From the NCBI GenBank assembly GCA_965217265.1, contig CBDCHP010000003.1:1-64000 (forward strand): DNA of 64,000 nt, read 5' to 3'. Shown here in pieces: positions 1 to 8,900 of this stretch (its first letter is position 1; the number at the start of each line of letters is the position of its first letter). The translations under genes and the position numbers were made by a program. The stretch comes from JAGRGG01 sp965217265. Lineage in GTDB: Bacteria > Pseudomonadota > Alphaproteobacteria > Geminicoccales > Geminicoccaceae. The notes below the pieces were generated by a model that was not told the DNA's origin, ran no database searches, and saw only the letters and a program-made list of their open reading frames with translations.

Positions 1-2
1 GC

Positions 3-773
3 GCCGTCGGAGTGCGCGTCGGCGGCGAGACGATCCCCTGCGACGGGCTCGTGGTCAACGCCGACTTCGCGCGGGCCATGCAGCGCCTCGTGCCGGCGCG
101 GCTGCGACGGCGCTGGGGCGACGCCAACCTGGAGACGAAGAAATATTCCTGCTCGACCTTCATGCTCTACCTAGGGATCAAGGGCAGGGTCGACCTCGCG
201 CACCACACGATCCTGCTGGCCGAGGACTACCGAACCAACCTGCAACAGATCGAGACCGGCGTCCTGCCGCCCACGCCCTCGCTCTACGTGCAAAACGCCT
301 GCGTCACCGATCCCGGTCTGGCGCCGCCTGGGACCAGCACGCTCTACGTGCTCGTGCCCGTGCCGCACATGGGGCCGACGATCGACTGGCGACAGGAGAC
401 GGCGCGATACCGCCGCCTCGTCATCGAGCGGCTCAAGAAGCTCGGCATCGAGGACTTGGAGCGGCGCATCGTCGTCGAGAAGGTGGTGACGCCGGTCGAT
501 TGGCAGGACATGCAGATCTTCAGGGGTGCCACCTTCAACCTCGCCCACAACTTAAGCCAGATGCTCTACTGGCGGCCGCGCAACCGCTTCGAGGAGCTGG
601 ACGGGGTCTACCTCGTCGGCGGCGGCACGCACCCGGGCTCGGGCCTGCCGGTGATCTTCGAGGGGGCCAGGATCACGGCGCGGCTGTTGAGCGAGGATCT
701 GGGCCTGCCGATGGCGACGGGCTTCACTCAGTCGCCGTTCGAGACGGCGCCGGCAATGACGGAGGTGGCGTGA
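3..773 (+). CDS. CrtI-family carotenoid desaturase, C-terminal part (5' end outside window)
   Basis: Partial gene: the frame is already open at the window edge, and the first full codon is at position 3. The visible 256 residues are the C-terminal part of a phytoene/diapophytoene desaturase. The N-terminal dinucleotide fold is missing because it lies upstream. The family's closing FAD-contact segment is clear (YLVGGGTHPGSGLPVIFEGA, about 40 residues before the stop). These enzymes introduce conjugated double bonds into phytoene or 4,4'-diapophytoene at the inner membrane. The stop codon overlaps the next gene's ATG (TGATG), so the two are translationally coupled. A C30 (CrtN-like) rather than C40 pathway is inferred from the acyltransferase and glycosyltransferase that follow, and is not proven here. 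Confidence 0.85.
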   Translation, partial: AVGVRVGGETIPCDGLVVNADFARAMQRLVPARLRRRWGDANLETKKYSCSTFMLYLGIKGRVDLAHHTILLAEDYRTNLQQIETGVLPPTPSLYVQNACVTDPGLAPPGTSTLYVLVPVPHMGPTIDWRQETARYRRLVIERLKKLGIEDLERRIVVEKVVTPVDWQDMQIFRGATFNLAHNLSQMLYWRPRNRFEELDGVYLVGGGTHPGSGLPVIFEGARITARLLSEDLGLPMATGFTQSPFETAPAMTEVA

Positions 774-2296
774 TGGCGGGGGCAAAGGTCGTCGTGATCG
801 GGGGCGGACTCGCCGGGCTCGCGGCGGCCGTGGTGGCCCAGGCACGCGGCCACGCGGTGACGCTGGTCGAGAAGAACGACTGGCTCGGCGGCAAGGCGGC
901 CGTCTTGGAGGCGGACGGCTTTCGCTTCGACATGGGACCGACGATCCTCACCGTGCCGCGGGTCCTCAAGCGCGTCTTCGCCGAGGCCGGGCGCGACATC
1001 AACCAAGAACTCGACCTCGTCAGGCTCGACCCGCAGTGGCGCTGCTTCTTCGATGGCGGCCAAGTGCTCGACCTCGTCGAGGACACCAACGCGATGGCGA
1101 CGACCCTGGACGCGCTCAAGCCGGGCGCCAAGCTGGGGGAGGGCTACCGGCGCTTCCTGGCGCTCTCCGAGCGGCTGCACGGCATCTCGGAGAAGTTCTT
1201 CTTCTGGAAGACGGTGCAGGACATGGGCGACACGCTCGACATGCGCTCGTCGCTCAACGTCCAGACCCTCTCCGACGTCATGGCGCTGCGCATGGGCCAG
1301 ACCGTCGCCGGCACGATCCGCCGCTACGTGCCCGAAGACCGGGCGGCGCAGATGCTCGACCACTTCGTCCAGTATGTCGGCTCCTCGCCGTTCGGCACGC
1401 CCGCCGTCTTGTGCGCCATCGCCCACATGCAGACGGCCGAGGGCGTCTGGTACCCGATCGGCGGCACGCGCGCCGTCGCGACCGCCTTGGAGCGGGTGGC
1501 GCGCGAGAGCGGCGTCGAGATGATGACCGGGACCGACGTCAAGGCGATCGAGACGGCGAACAAGCGCGTCACCGGCGTGCGCTTGGCCGATGACCGGGTG
1601 CTGACGGCCGATCGCGTGATCTCCAACATGGACGCGGTGCGCACCTACCGCGAGTTGGTCGGCGGCGAGGTCGGCAAGTCTTACGGCAAGCGCGACTTCG
1701 AGCCGGCCTGCTCCGGCGTCGTCCTCTACCTCGGCCTGGACAAGGCTTACGACCACCTAGCGCACCACGATTTCGTCTTCTCGCGCGACCCCGAGGAGGA
1801 GTTCGACCACATCTACAAGAAGGGCGAGGTGGCGCCGGACCCGACCTGCTACCTCGCCGCCCCGGCCCGGACCGAGCCCGGCGTGGCGCCGCCGGGCGGG
1901 GAGGCGCTCTACGTCCTGGTCCACACGCCCTACCTGCGGCCGCACCACGACTGGAAGCGGATGCTGCCCGGCTACCGGCAGGTCATCCTCGACAAGCTCA
2001 AGCGCACCGCCGGCATGGGCGACATCGAGGAGCGCATCCGCTTCGAGCGCGTGCTGACGCCGCAGGACATCCACGAGCGCTACCGGGTTCTGAACGGCGC
2101 CATCTACGGGCTTGCCAGCCACGGCCGCTTCATGGGCGCCTTCAAGCCCGGCAACCGCTCGCGCGAGATCGAAGGCCTCTACCTCGCCGGCGGCGCGGCG
2201 CACCCGGGGCCGGGAATGCCGATGGTCTTGATGTCGGGCTGGATCGCCGCCGACACGCTGGACCAGGACCTCGCCCCGCTCGACAAGGCGGGGTGA
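773..2296 (+). CDS. CrtI/CrtP-family carotenoid desaturase or oxidase
   Basis: A 507-residue FAD-dependent amine-oxidase-fold protein. The ATG overlaps the previous stop. It opens with the Rossmann motif VVVIGGGLAGLAAA, followed by the CrtI signature around GGKAAVLEADGFRFDMGPTI. It ends with the family's YLAGGAAHPGPGMPMVLMSG segment. Length is normal for CrtI, CrtN or CrtP. Two tandem CrtI-type genes followed by acyltransferase and glycosyltransferase genes resemble staphyloxanthin-type clusters, where CrtN desaturates and CrtP oxidises the terminal methyl group. Which of the two genes here is the oxidase cannot be told from motifs alone. It is membrane-associated and acts on a lipid-soluble polyene. 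Confidence 0.85.
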   Translation: MAGAKVVVIGGGLAGLAAAVVAQARGHAVTLVEKNDWLGGKAAVLEADGFRFDMGPTILTVPRVLKRVFAEAGRDINQELDLVRLDPQWRCFFDGGQVLDLVEDTNAMATTLDALKPGAKLGEGYRRFLALSERLHGISEKFFFWKTVQDMGDTLDMRSSLNVQTLSDVMALRMGQTVAGTIRRYVPEDRAAQMLDHFVQYVGSSPFGTPAVLCAIAHMQTAEGVWYPIGGTRAVATALERVARESGVEMMTGTDVKAIETANKRVTGVRLADDRVLTADRVISNMDAVRTYRELVGGEVGKSYGKRDFEPACSGVVLYLGLDKAYDHLAHHDFVFSRDPEEEFDHIYKKGEVAPDPTCYLAAPARTEPGVAPPGGEALYVLVHTPYLRPHHDWKRMLPGYRQVILDKLKRTAGMGDIEERIRFERVLTPQDIHERYRVLNGAIYGLASHGRFMGAFKPGNRSREIEGLYLAGGAAHPGPGMPMVLMSGWIAADTLDQDLAPLDKAG

Positions 2297-2308
2297 GCGC
2301 CGCCATCG

Positions 2309-3106
2309 ATGGAAGACCCGATCGAGCGCCGCTCGACCGCGCTTTATAGCTTCTTCGCGCCGATGATGCGCCACACCGTGCGGCGCGGCTTCCACGCCGT
2401 GCGCGCGGCCGGCATCGAAGGGGCCGCGACGGCGCGGGGACCGCTCGTCGTCTACGCCAACCACCCGTCCTGGTGGGACCCGCCCCTCTTCCTCCTCCTG
2501 CACGAGCACGTCTTCAAGAAACGGCTCGCGTTCGGACCGATCGACGCCGAGGCGCTCGAACGCTACCGCTTCATGGGCCGCTTGGGCCTGTTCCCGGTCG
2601 AGCGCGGCACGCGGCGCGGCGCCACCTCGTTCCTGCGCACGGGCGTTCGGGTCCTGCGCACGGCCGACACGGTCTTGTGGCTGACGCCGGAGGGGCGCTT
2701 CACCGACCCGCGCGCCCGGCCGCTGCGCCTGGAGGCCGGCCTCGCCCACTTGGCGGCGGCGGCGCCCGCCGACACGGTCTTCCTGCCGCTCGCGGTCGAG
2801 TACCCGTTTTGGGAGGAGAAATACCCCGAGGCTCTCGCCCGTTTCGGCGCGCCGCTCGCGGCCGGGGCGCTGCAGGCCCTGCCGCGCGACGCGGCGCTCG
2901 CGCGGTTGACCGTAGCCCTGAGCGCCACGATGGACGATCTGGCGGCGGACGCGATCCGCCGCGATCCGGCGGCGTTCACGATGGTCCTCGAAGGCGCGGC
3001 CGGGGCGAACGCGGTCTACGACCTCTACCGGCGCGCACGCGCCGCCGCGTCGGGCCGGCGCTTCGACCCGGCGCACGGGGGCGGCGGCACGGGGGCGGCG
3101 CGGTGA
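2309..3106 (+). CDS. PlsC-like acyltransferase of the carotenoid operon
   Basis: 265 residues of the lysophospholipid acyltransferase (PlsC) superfamily. The catalytic HX4D box is at residues 52-57 (NHPSWWD). The substrate-binding block is at 126-130 (TPEGR, in place of the usual FPEG). In this setting it probably attaches a fatty acyl chain to a glycosylated carotenoid, the role played by CrtO in staphyloxanthin synthesis. That is inference from its position between carotenoid oxidases and a glycosyltransferase. The start is the ATG 12 nt after the upstream stop, with only a weak ribosome binding site. Its stop overlaps the GTG of the next gene. Confidence 0.75.
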   Translation: MEDPIERRSTALYSFFAPMMRHTVRRGFHAVRAAGIEGAATARGPLVVYANHPSWWDPPLFLLLHEHVFKKRLAFGPIDAEALERYRFMGRLGLFPVERGTRRGATSFLRTGVRVLRTADTVLWLTPEGRFTDPRARPLRLEAGLAHLAAAAPADTVFLPLAVEYPFWEEKYPEALARFGAPLAAGALQALPRDAALARLTVALSATMDDLAADAIRRDPAAFTMVLEGAAGANAVYDLYRRARAAASGRRFDPAHGGGGTGAAR

Positions 3107-4221
3107 GCGCGCTCGCCTGGGTCGCGCTGGGGCTGGCGCTGCTGCCGCTGGGGCTGGCGCTGAAGAACCTCGCCCTGCTGCGCGAACCGCCCCTCCCGAC
3201 GGATCGGCCGAAGGTCTCGATCCTGATCCCGGCGCGCGACGAGGCGGCGAACATCGAGGCGGCGGCGACGGCGGCGCTCGCGGGCGGGGGCGCCGAGGTC
3301 GAGGTCCTGGTTCTCGACGACCATTCGAGCGACGACACCGCCGCCATCGTCGAGCGGCTGGCAAAGGCCGAGCCGCGGCTCAGGCTGCACCGTGCCCCCC
3401 CGCTGCCGCCCGGCTGGAACGGCAAGCAGCACGCCTGCCACGTCCTGGCGTCGCTGGCGAGGCACCCGGTCCTCCTCTTCGTCGACGCCGACGTGCGCCT
3501 CGCCCCCGACGCCGCGGCGCGGGCGGCGGGCTTTCTTCGAGCGAGCGGGGCCGGGCTCGTCAGCGGCTTCCCGTATGAGCGGACGGGAAGCTTCGTCGAG
3601 GCGATGCTGATCCCGCTGATCCACCTCTTGCTGCTCGGCTACCTGCCGATCGCGATGATGCGCGCCAGCACGAGCCCCGGCTTCGGCGCCGCCTGCGGCC
3701 AGTTGATGCTGGCGGACGCGGGCGCCTACCGCGCCGTCGGCGGTCACGCGGCGATCAAAGGTTCGCGCCACGACGGCGTCACCCTGCCGCGCGCCTTTCG
3801 CAGCGGGGGCCGGACGAGCGACCTGTTCGACGCGACCGGGCTCGCCTCGTGCCGGATGTACGCGGGCGCAGCCGCGACGTGGCGCGGCTTTTTGAAGAAC
3901 GCCGACGAGGGCATGGCGACGCCGATCGCCCTGCCGGTCTGGACGCTCCTCCTGTTCGGCGGCCACGTCCTGCCCTGGCTCGTGCTGGCGCTCGGCGTCG
4001 TCGCCGGCCTCGGCCCCCCCGTCGTCGTGCCGGCGCTGCTCGCGGTCGTCGCCAACCTCGCCCTGCGCGCGCTGCTGGCCGTGCGCTTTCGCCAATCGGC
4101 GCTGGGCGTCGTCCTGCACCCCTTGAGCGTTCTCATGCTGCTCGCCTTGCAGTGGCAGGCGCTCGTCATGGCCCAGACCGGGCGACGGGTCGCGTGGCGC
4201 GGCCGGACCGAGGCGGCCTGA
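3103..4221 (+). CDS. Family 2 glycosyltransferase, CrtQ-like
   Basis: 372 residues from a GTG that overlaps the acyltransferase stop. An N-terminal membrane segment (about 3-22) precedes a GT-A domain. It shows VSILIPARDEAANIE near residue 38, the LDDHSSDDT block near 71 and the metal-binding DAD at 128-130. Further hydrophobic segments occupy the C-terminal third. This architecture fits membrane GT2 enzymes that glycosylate carotenoid carboxylates, such as 4,4'-diaponeurosporenoate glycosyltransferase CrtQ. The substrate assignment rests on the neighbours. Overlapping starts and stops place it in the same transcript as the two CrtI-type genes. Confidence 0.75.
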   Translation: MSALAWVALGLALLPLGLALKNLALLREPPLPTDRPKVSILIPARDEAANIEAAATAALAGGGAEVEVLVLDDHSSDDTAAIVERLAKAEPRLRLHRAPPLPPGWNGKQHACHVLASLARHPVLLFVDADVRLAPDAAARAAGFLRASGAGLVSGFPYERTGSFVEAMLIPLIHLLLLGYLPIAMMRASTSPGFGAACGQLMLADAGAYRAVGGHAAIKGSRHDGVTLPRAFRSGGRTSDLFDATGLASCRMYAGAAATWRGFLKNADEGMATPIALPVWTLLLFGGHVLPWLVLALGVVAGLGPPVVVPALLAVVANLALRALLAVRFRQSALGVVLHPLSVLMLLALQWQALVMAQTGRRVAWRGRTEAA

Positions 4222-4224
4222 GCC

Positions 4225-5358
4225 GTGGCGAAGCCCGTCCAGCGCTGGCTGTCGCGCCACGGCCATGAAGTATTTCACCCGCTGACCGGGGCCGATCTCG
4301 AAACCCTCGTCCGTCTGGCGGCGGCGGGCCCACGCTTCACGCCCAAGGGGGCAGGGCGCTTCGCCTTCGCGATCTTCACAGCACTGGGCCGGCTGCCCTT
4401 CGATTTGATCGAGCGCGCAACCGTTGCGCTCGCCGTTCCGCCGATCGAGGACATGCCGCCGCCGCTCTTCGTCGTCGGCCACTGGCGCAGCGGCACGACG
4501 CACGTCTACAACGTGCTCAGCCGTTCGCAGGCCCTGGGCAGCGTGCCGCCGCTCGCGGTGGGCTTGCCGTGGAATTTCCTCGGCCTCGGCCCTTTCCTGC
4601 GCCGCCGGCTGGAGGAGTGCCTGCCCGAGGACCGGGTCATCGACGACCTCCCGGTCCATCCCGACTCGCCGCAGGAGGACGAGTTGGCGCTCGCCAACAT
4701 GCAGACCCTCTCCTTCTACCACGGGGTCTATTTCCCGGGCCGGATCGGGGCCGAGTTCGAGCGCGGCCTGTTCCTCGACGGTTGCAGCGAGGCCGAGCGG
4801 CGGCGCTTTCTCGACCGCACCGGCCATTTCATGCGCAAGCTGCACCGGCTGAACGGCGGTCTGCCGCTCCTGGTCAAGAACCCCGCCCACTCGGCCCGGC
4901 TGGAAGATCTCCTCGACCTGTTCCCGAACGCCAAGGTGCTGCACGTACGGCGCAATCCCTTCGTCGTCGTCGAGTCGACCCGGCGGATGCTCAAGACCCT
5001 GCTCGACACCTTCGCCCTGGAGCGGGCCGGCGCGGTCGACCTCGACGCCCTGATCCTCGCCACCTACCCCCGCCTGCTCGCCGAGATCGAGCGGCAGACG
5101 GCGGTCCTGCCGCCCGGCCGCTTTCACGACCTCGCCTTCGAGGCGTTCGAGACCGACCCGATGCGCGAGATCAAGCGGCTGCACGAAGCCCTCGACCTGC
5201 CGGGCTTCGCCGCGAACCAAGCCGCGTTCGCGGGCTATCTCAAGAGTGTTGTCGACTATAAGAAGCGGCACCACCGCTACGAGCCGACGCGGCTGCGCGC
5301 GACGGGGGGCGCCTTGGCGCCTTGGATCGAGCGCTGGGACTACGCCCCGCCGGCCTGA
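4225..5358 (+). CDS. PAPS-dependent sulfotransferase family protein
   Basis: 377 residues from a GTG 3 nt after the glycosyltransferase stop. The 5'-phosphosulfate-binding loop is visible as GHWRSGTT (residues 85-92). The 3'-phosphate site is at about residue 235 (LHVRRNPFVVVEST). Both are typical of the broad bacterial sulfotransferase family that transfers sulfate from PAPS. No signal peptide is evident, so it is probably cytoplasmic. Tight spacing puts it at the end of the carotenoid operon, which suggests a sulfated xanthophyll or glycoside. It could instead act on a lipid or belong functionally to the polysaccharide locus 25 kb away. Confidence 0.75.
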   Translation: MAKPVQRWLSRHGHEVFHPLTGADLETLVRLAAAGPRFTPKGAGRFAFAIFTALGRLPFDLIERATVALAVPPIEDMPPPLFVVGHWRSGTTHVYNVLSRSQALGSVPPLAVGLPWNFLGLGPFLRRRLEECLPEDRVIDDLPVHPDSPQEDELALANMQTLSFYHGVYFPGRIGAEFERGLFLDGCSEAERRRFLDRTGHFMRKLHRLNGGLPLLVKNPAHSARLEDLLDLFPNAKVLHVRRNPFVVVESTRRMLKTLLDTFALERAGAVDLDALILATYPRLLAEIERQTAVLPPGRFHDLAFEAFETDPMREIKRLHEALDLPGFAANQAAFAGYLKSVVDYKKRHHRYEPTRLRATGGALAPWIERWDYAPPA

Positions 5359-5390
5359 TAGCGCGACACCGCAATACGAAGATTGAACAC

Positions 5391-6062
5391 ATGACTCAAC
5401 CGACTGCCTTCGTCTTCGACCTCGACGGCACCCTCGTCGACAGCGTCTACCCGCACGTCGCCGCCTGGGCCGAGGCCGCGGCGAAGCAGGGCATCGCCGT
5501 GCCTTCGTGGCGGCTGCACCGACGGATCGGGCTGCGCGGCGACCTGTTCGCGCGCGCACTTCTGCACGATGCGGGCCGAAAGATCGAAGGGTCGGTGATC
5601 GAGCGGCTGCAGGCGGCGCACGCCGAGGCGTACCAGAAATACGCCGCCGACGTGGCGCTCCTGCCGGGGGCAAAGGCGTTGTTGCAGCGGCTCAAAGCGG
5701 CAGACTGCCCGTTCGCGATCGCCACGAGCGGCAAGCGGGCGAGTGCTAAGCCGATGCTCGACCGGCTCGACCCGCCGGACGACGTGCCGATCGTCACCGG
5801 CGATGACGCGGACGCGGCGAAGCCGGCGCCGGACCTGTTCCTGATCGCCGCCGGGCGGCTCGGGCTCGACCCGCAGGGCCTCTACGCCGTCGGCGACAGC
5901 GTCTGGAACATGCTGGCGGCCAAGCGCGCCGGCATGGTCGGGATCGGCGTCCTCACCGGCGGCTTTGGCGCCGCCGAACTGGTTCAGGCCGGGGTGAACC
6001 TCGTCTACGACGACGCGGCGACGCTGGCCGATCGGCTGTACGAGACTGGGATCGCTGCTTGA
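5391..6062 (+). CDS. HAD-superfamily hydrolase (phosphoglycolate phosphatase-like)
   Basis: 223 residues. The ATG at 5391 is preferred because the HAD motif I (FVFDLDGTLVDS, nucleophile Asp10, general acid Asp12) then sits at the normal distance from the N terminus. Upstream in-frame sequence runs into the sulfotransferase end. Motif II (ATSGK), the lysine region and motif III/IV (VGDSVWNM) are present, with a helical cap between motifs I and II. This is subfamily IA, as in phosphoglycolate or beta-phosphoglucomutase-like phosphatases. The substrate is unknown. Its stop overlaps the TTG start of the next gene. Confidence 0.8.
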   Translation: MTQPTAFVFDLDGTLVDSVYPHVAAWAEAAAKQGIAVPSWRLHRRIGLRGDLFARALLHDAGRKIEGSVIERLQAAHAEAYQKYAADVALLPGAKALLQRLKAADCPFAIATSGKRASAKPMLDRLDPPDDVPIVTGDDADAAKPAPDLFLIAAGRLGLDPQGLYAVGDSVWNMLAAKRAGMVGIGVLTGGFGAAELVQAGVNLVYDDAATLADRLYETGIAA

Positions 6063-6568
6063 GCGCACCGCTGATCCTGACGCTCACCCTCGACGACGCC
6101 GCGTTCGAGCGCCTGGACGGGCTCAGGCGAGCGCACTTCCCGCCGGAGCGCAACTTCCTCTCGGCGCACCTGACCCTGTTCCATCACCTGCCGGGCGCGG
6201 AGGTCGCCGCGGTCGTGCGGACCGTCGAGGGGGCGTGCGGCGCGACGGCGCCGTTCCCGCTCGCCTTCACGACGCCCAAGAGCATCGGCCGCGGCGTCGC
6301 GTTCTTCACCGAGGCCGGGCCGTTGGCGTCCCTGCGTCGCCGGCTCGCCGAGGATTTCGCCCCCTGGCTGACGCCGCAGGACCGGCAGGGCTTCAGGCCG
6401 CACGTCACGGTGCAGAACAAGGCGACGCCCGAGGCGGCGAAAGCCCTTCTAACCGAGCTGAACGCCACCTTCGCTCCGATCAACGCCGAGGGCAGGGGCC
6501 TGCTGCTCTGGCGCTATCTCGGCGGCCCTTGGGAGGCGGCGGGGGCCTTCCCCTTCAAGGGCGCATGA
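6059..6568 (+). CDS. 2'-5' RNA ligase / cyclic phosphodiesterase-superfamily protein
   Basis: 169 residues. The TTG start overlaps the preceding stop (TTGA). The two HxTx motifs that define the 2H phosphoesterase superfamily are both visible: HLTL at 37-40 and HVTV at 115-118. Members open 2',3'-cyclic phosphates or ligate 2'-5' RNA ends, and the physiological substrate of most bacterial members is unknown. Length matches the compact ThpR/LigT-like class. The 3' end overlaps the convergent deacetylase gene by 14 bp. Coupling to a HAD phosphatase suggests nucleotide or RNA-end repair, but that is inference. Confidence 0.75.
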   Translation: MSAPLILTLTLDDAAFERLDGLRRAHFPPERNFLSAHLTLFHHLPGAEVAAVVRTVEGACGATAPFPLAFTTPKSIGRGVAFFTEAGPLASLRRRLAEDFAPWLTPQDRQGFRPHVTVQNKATPEAAKALLTELNATFAPINAEGRGLLLWRYLGGPWEAAGAFPFKGA

Positions 6569-7718
6569 GCGCGTCGCGCAGACGGTCGAGGAAGACGAGG
6601 CATCGCGCCAGTTCTTCTCGGCCGATCCACTCGTCAACCGTGTGCGCCCGCTCGATCGTGCCGGGGCCGAGGATCACGGTCGAGACGCCGGCGCGCTGCA
6701 GCTGCCCGCCGTCGGTGCCGAACGACACGACGCCCGGCGCCTCGGCCGTCCACAAATCGCGCACCAGCCGCATCGCCGCACCGTCGGGTTCGGGGATCAG
6801 GCCGGGGTAGAACGCCTCCTCGATCAGGTCGAGGGCGGCGTCCGGGCAATTTTCGCGCATCATCGGCAGGATCTCGGCCGCGACTCGGGCGCGAAGGCCC
6901 TCGATCAGGGCACCGCCGTCGTCCTCGGGCAGGGGCCGCACCTCCCAGGCGACGCGGCAGCGGTCCGGGACGACGTTGCGGGCGAGGCCGCCCGCGATCG
7001 TGCCGACCGAGAGGGTGGTGTAGGGCGGATCGAAGGGGGATCCCGGCCGGGGCACTTCGGCGAGGCGGCGGGCGGTCGCCTCGACCAGGGCGACGAAGCG
7101 CGCCGCGGCGTAGACCGCGTTCACTCCCGCCTCGGGCCTGGAGGCGTGGCCGGCGAGCCCTCTCGCCTCGGCGACCAGCTCGTGCCCCGCCTTGTGGCCG
7201 ATCACCGGCCGCATCCCGGTCGGCTCGCCGACGATCGCGACGGCGGGCCGAAACGGCAGCGCCTGCAGGAACGGCACGAGTTGCCGAGCACCCTCGCTGC
7301 CGGTCTCCTCGTCGAAGGTGAGCGCGAGGTGAAGCGGCCGGGCGAGCGGTGCCGCGGCGAACGCCGGCACCGCCGCGAGGCAGCAGGCGATGAAGCCCTT
7401 CATGTCGAGGGCGCCGCGGCCGTGGAGGCGCCCGCGGCGCTCGCTCAAGGCGAAGGGCGGCGTGGTCCAGGTGGCGGGGTCGGCCGGAACGACGTCGAGG
7501 TGGCCCGAGAGGATCACCCCGCCGTCGATCGGCGGACCCACGGTGGCGAACAGGTTGGCGCGCGCCCCGTCCGGGGCGACGTCGAGCCGCCAGGCCACGG
7601 CGTGGCGGTCGAGGAAGGCGCCGACGTGGCGGCAGAGTTCCAAGTTCGGCACGCCGCCGACGACGGGGTGCGCGACGAGGTCGGCCAAGTGCGCGACGGC
7701 CTGATCGAGCCGGTCCAA
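6555..7718 (-). CDS. M20-family deacetylase, ArgE-like
   Basis: 387 residues. The TTG start lies 3 nt after the doeA stop. Zinc ligand and catalytic motifs of M20 amidohydrolases are all visible: SGHLDVVP (His73, Asp75), GALDMKGF (metal Asp105), DEETG (general base and metal Glu at 137-138) and a late histidine in ERAHTVDEW. ArgE removes the acetyl group from N2-acetylornithine. Immediately behind an ectoine hydrolase gene, the likely substrate is N-alpha-acetyl-2,4-diaminobutyrate, a homologue one carbon shorter. The canonical enzyme for that step (DoeB/EutE) belongs to the aspartoacylase/AstE family, so this would be a non-orthologous replacement. A true arginine-pathway role is the alternative. 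Confidence 0.75.
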   Translation of the reverse strand: MDRLDQAVAHLADLVAHPVVGGVPNLELCRHVGAFLDRHAVAWRLDVAPDGARANLFATVGPPIDGGVILSGHLDVVPADPATWTTPPFALSERRGRLHGRGALDMKGFIACCLAAVPAFAAAPLARPLHLALTFDEETGSEGARQLVPFLQALPFRPAVAIVGEPTGMRPVIGHKAGHELVAEARGLAGHASRPEAGVNAVYAAARFVALVEATARRLAEVPRPGSPFDPPYTTLSVGTIAGGLARNVVPDRCRVAWEVRPLPEDDGGALIEGLRARVAAEILPMMRENCPDAALDLIEEAFYPGLIPEPDGAAMRLVRDLWTAEAPGVVSFGTDGGQLQRAGVSTVILGPGTIERAHTVDEWIGREELARCLVFLDRLRDALMRP

Positions 7719-7721
7719 GGG

Positions 7722-8900
7722 TCAGTCCTTGACGACGAGGCCGCGCGGCACGTCGCACAAGCACTCGGCCGGGCCGTGCCCGTGGATCAGGATGGTCTCG
7801 GTGATCTCCAACCCCCAGTCGTCGGTCCACAGGCCCGGCATCAGGTGGAAGGTCATGCCGGGCCGCAGCTCGGTCGCGTCGCTCTCGCGCAGGCTGATCG
7901 TGCGCTCGCCCCAGTCGGGCGGGTAGCTGAGGCCGACGGCGTAGCCGCAGCGGTGCGCACGCCCAAAGCCGGCCGCGGCAAGAAGACCGTGCACGGCGCG
8001 GGCGACGTCGCCCGCGGTGGCCCCGGCCCTGGCCGCGTCGATGCCGGCGTCGAGCGCGTCGAGCATGGCACCCTCGGCGTCCAGGAGGGCCTGCGGCGGG
8101 CGGCCGAGGTAGGCGGTGCGGCACAAAGGGGCGTGGTAGCGCCGGTGGCAGCCGGCGATCTCGAAGAAGGTGCCGGCATCGGCCTCAAGCGGCCGGTCGT
8201 CCCAGGTCAGGTGCGGGGCCGCCGCGTCCGCGCCGGTCGGCAGCATCGGCACGATCGCCGGGTAGTCGCCGCCGGCACCCCCGACGCCCTCGATGCCGGC
8301 CTTGTAGATCGCGGCGACGAGGTCGTTCTTGCGCATCCCGGCGGCGAACCGCTCGCGGATCGTGGCGTGCATCGCGGCAGTGATCTCGGCCGCGCGCCGC
8401 ATGTAGTCGATCTCGGCCGGCGACTTGACCGCGCGTTGCCAGTTGACGAGGCCGGTGGCGTCGATGGGCCAGGCGTCGGGCAGGGCCGCCGTGAGCACGG
8501 CGTGCGCCTTGGCCGAGTAGTAGTAATTGTCCATCTCGACGCCGATGCGGGCCCGCCCCAGGCCCCGATCGCGCAAGAGGCCGCCCAGGTGCGTCATCGG
8601 GTGACGCTCGATCGACTGGACGTAGGCGTCGGGGTAGCCCTCGATCCTGCCCGACGCCATCCAGACGGTGCGCAGCGCCCCTTGCGCGTCCATGCCCCGG
8701 CCCCACCACAAAGGATCGTCGCTCAGGCTCACGACGACGCCCTGGTGGACGTAGAACGACCAGCCGTCGTAGCCGGTCAGCCAGTGCATGTTAGAGGGAT
8801 CGGTAACGAGGAGCGCGTCGAGCCCGGCCGCAACCATCGCCGCGCGCGTCGCCGCAAGCCTCGCCTCAAATTCCAACCGCGCGAACGCACCGCTGCTCAT
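7722..8900 (-). CDS. doeA: Ectoine hydrolase (M24 creatinase/prolidase fold)
   Basis: 392 residues. It opens the ectoine ring to N-alpha-acetyl-2,4-diaminobutyrate in the cytoplasm. Recognised by the DoeA/EutD block LTGYDGWSFYVHQ (residues 41-53), then VEMDNYYYSAKA, GLVNWQRAVKS, GGDYPAIVP and GLSYPPDWGERT, all characteristic of this M24 subfamily. The ATG at 8900 is chosen because a GGAG lies 8 nt upstream. Other ATGs at 8906 and 8924 are less well placed, and a TTG at 8978 has no support. It is divergent from the MttB gene, with a 176-bp shared leader that contains a small CCGCCC/GGGCGG hairpin at 8929-8946. The M20 deacetylase follows directly. Confidence 0.88.
   Translation of the reverse strand: MSSGAFARLEFEARLAATRAAMVAAGLDALLVTDPSNMHWLTGYDGWSFYVHQGVVVSLSDDPLWWGRGMDAQGALRTVWMASGRIEGYPDAYVQSIERHPMTHLGGLLRDRGLGRARIGVEMDNYYYSAKAHAVLTAALPDAWPIDATGLVNWQRAVKSPAEIDYMRRAAEITAAMHATIRERFAAGMRKNDLVAAIYKAGIEGVGGAGGDYPAIVPMLPTGADAAAPHLTWDDRPLEADAGTFFEIAGCHRRYHAPLCRTAYLGRPPQALLDAEGAMLDALDAGIDAARAGATAGDVARAVHGLLAAAGFGRAHRCGYAVGLSYPPDWGERTISLRESDATELRPGMTFHLMPGLWTDDWGLEITETILIHGHGPAECLCDVPRGLVVKD

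Noticed and set aside
3025..5673. An 882-codon minus-strand open frame, and others such as 1757-3364 (minus), 6642-8999 (plus) and 59980-62112 (plus)
   Set aside because: They are antisense to genes with clear family motifs, have Arg/Gly/Ala-rich composition typical of GC-rich shadow frames, and show no recognisable domain.
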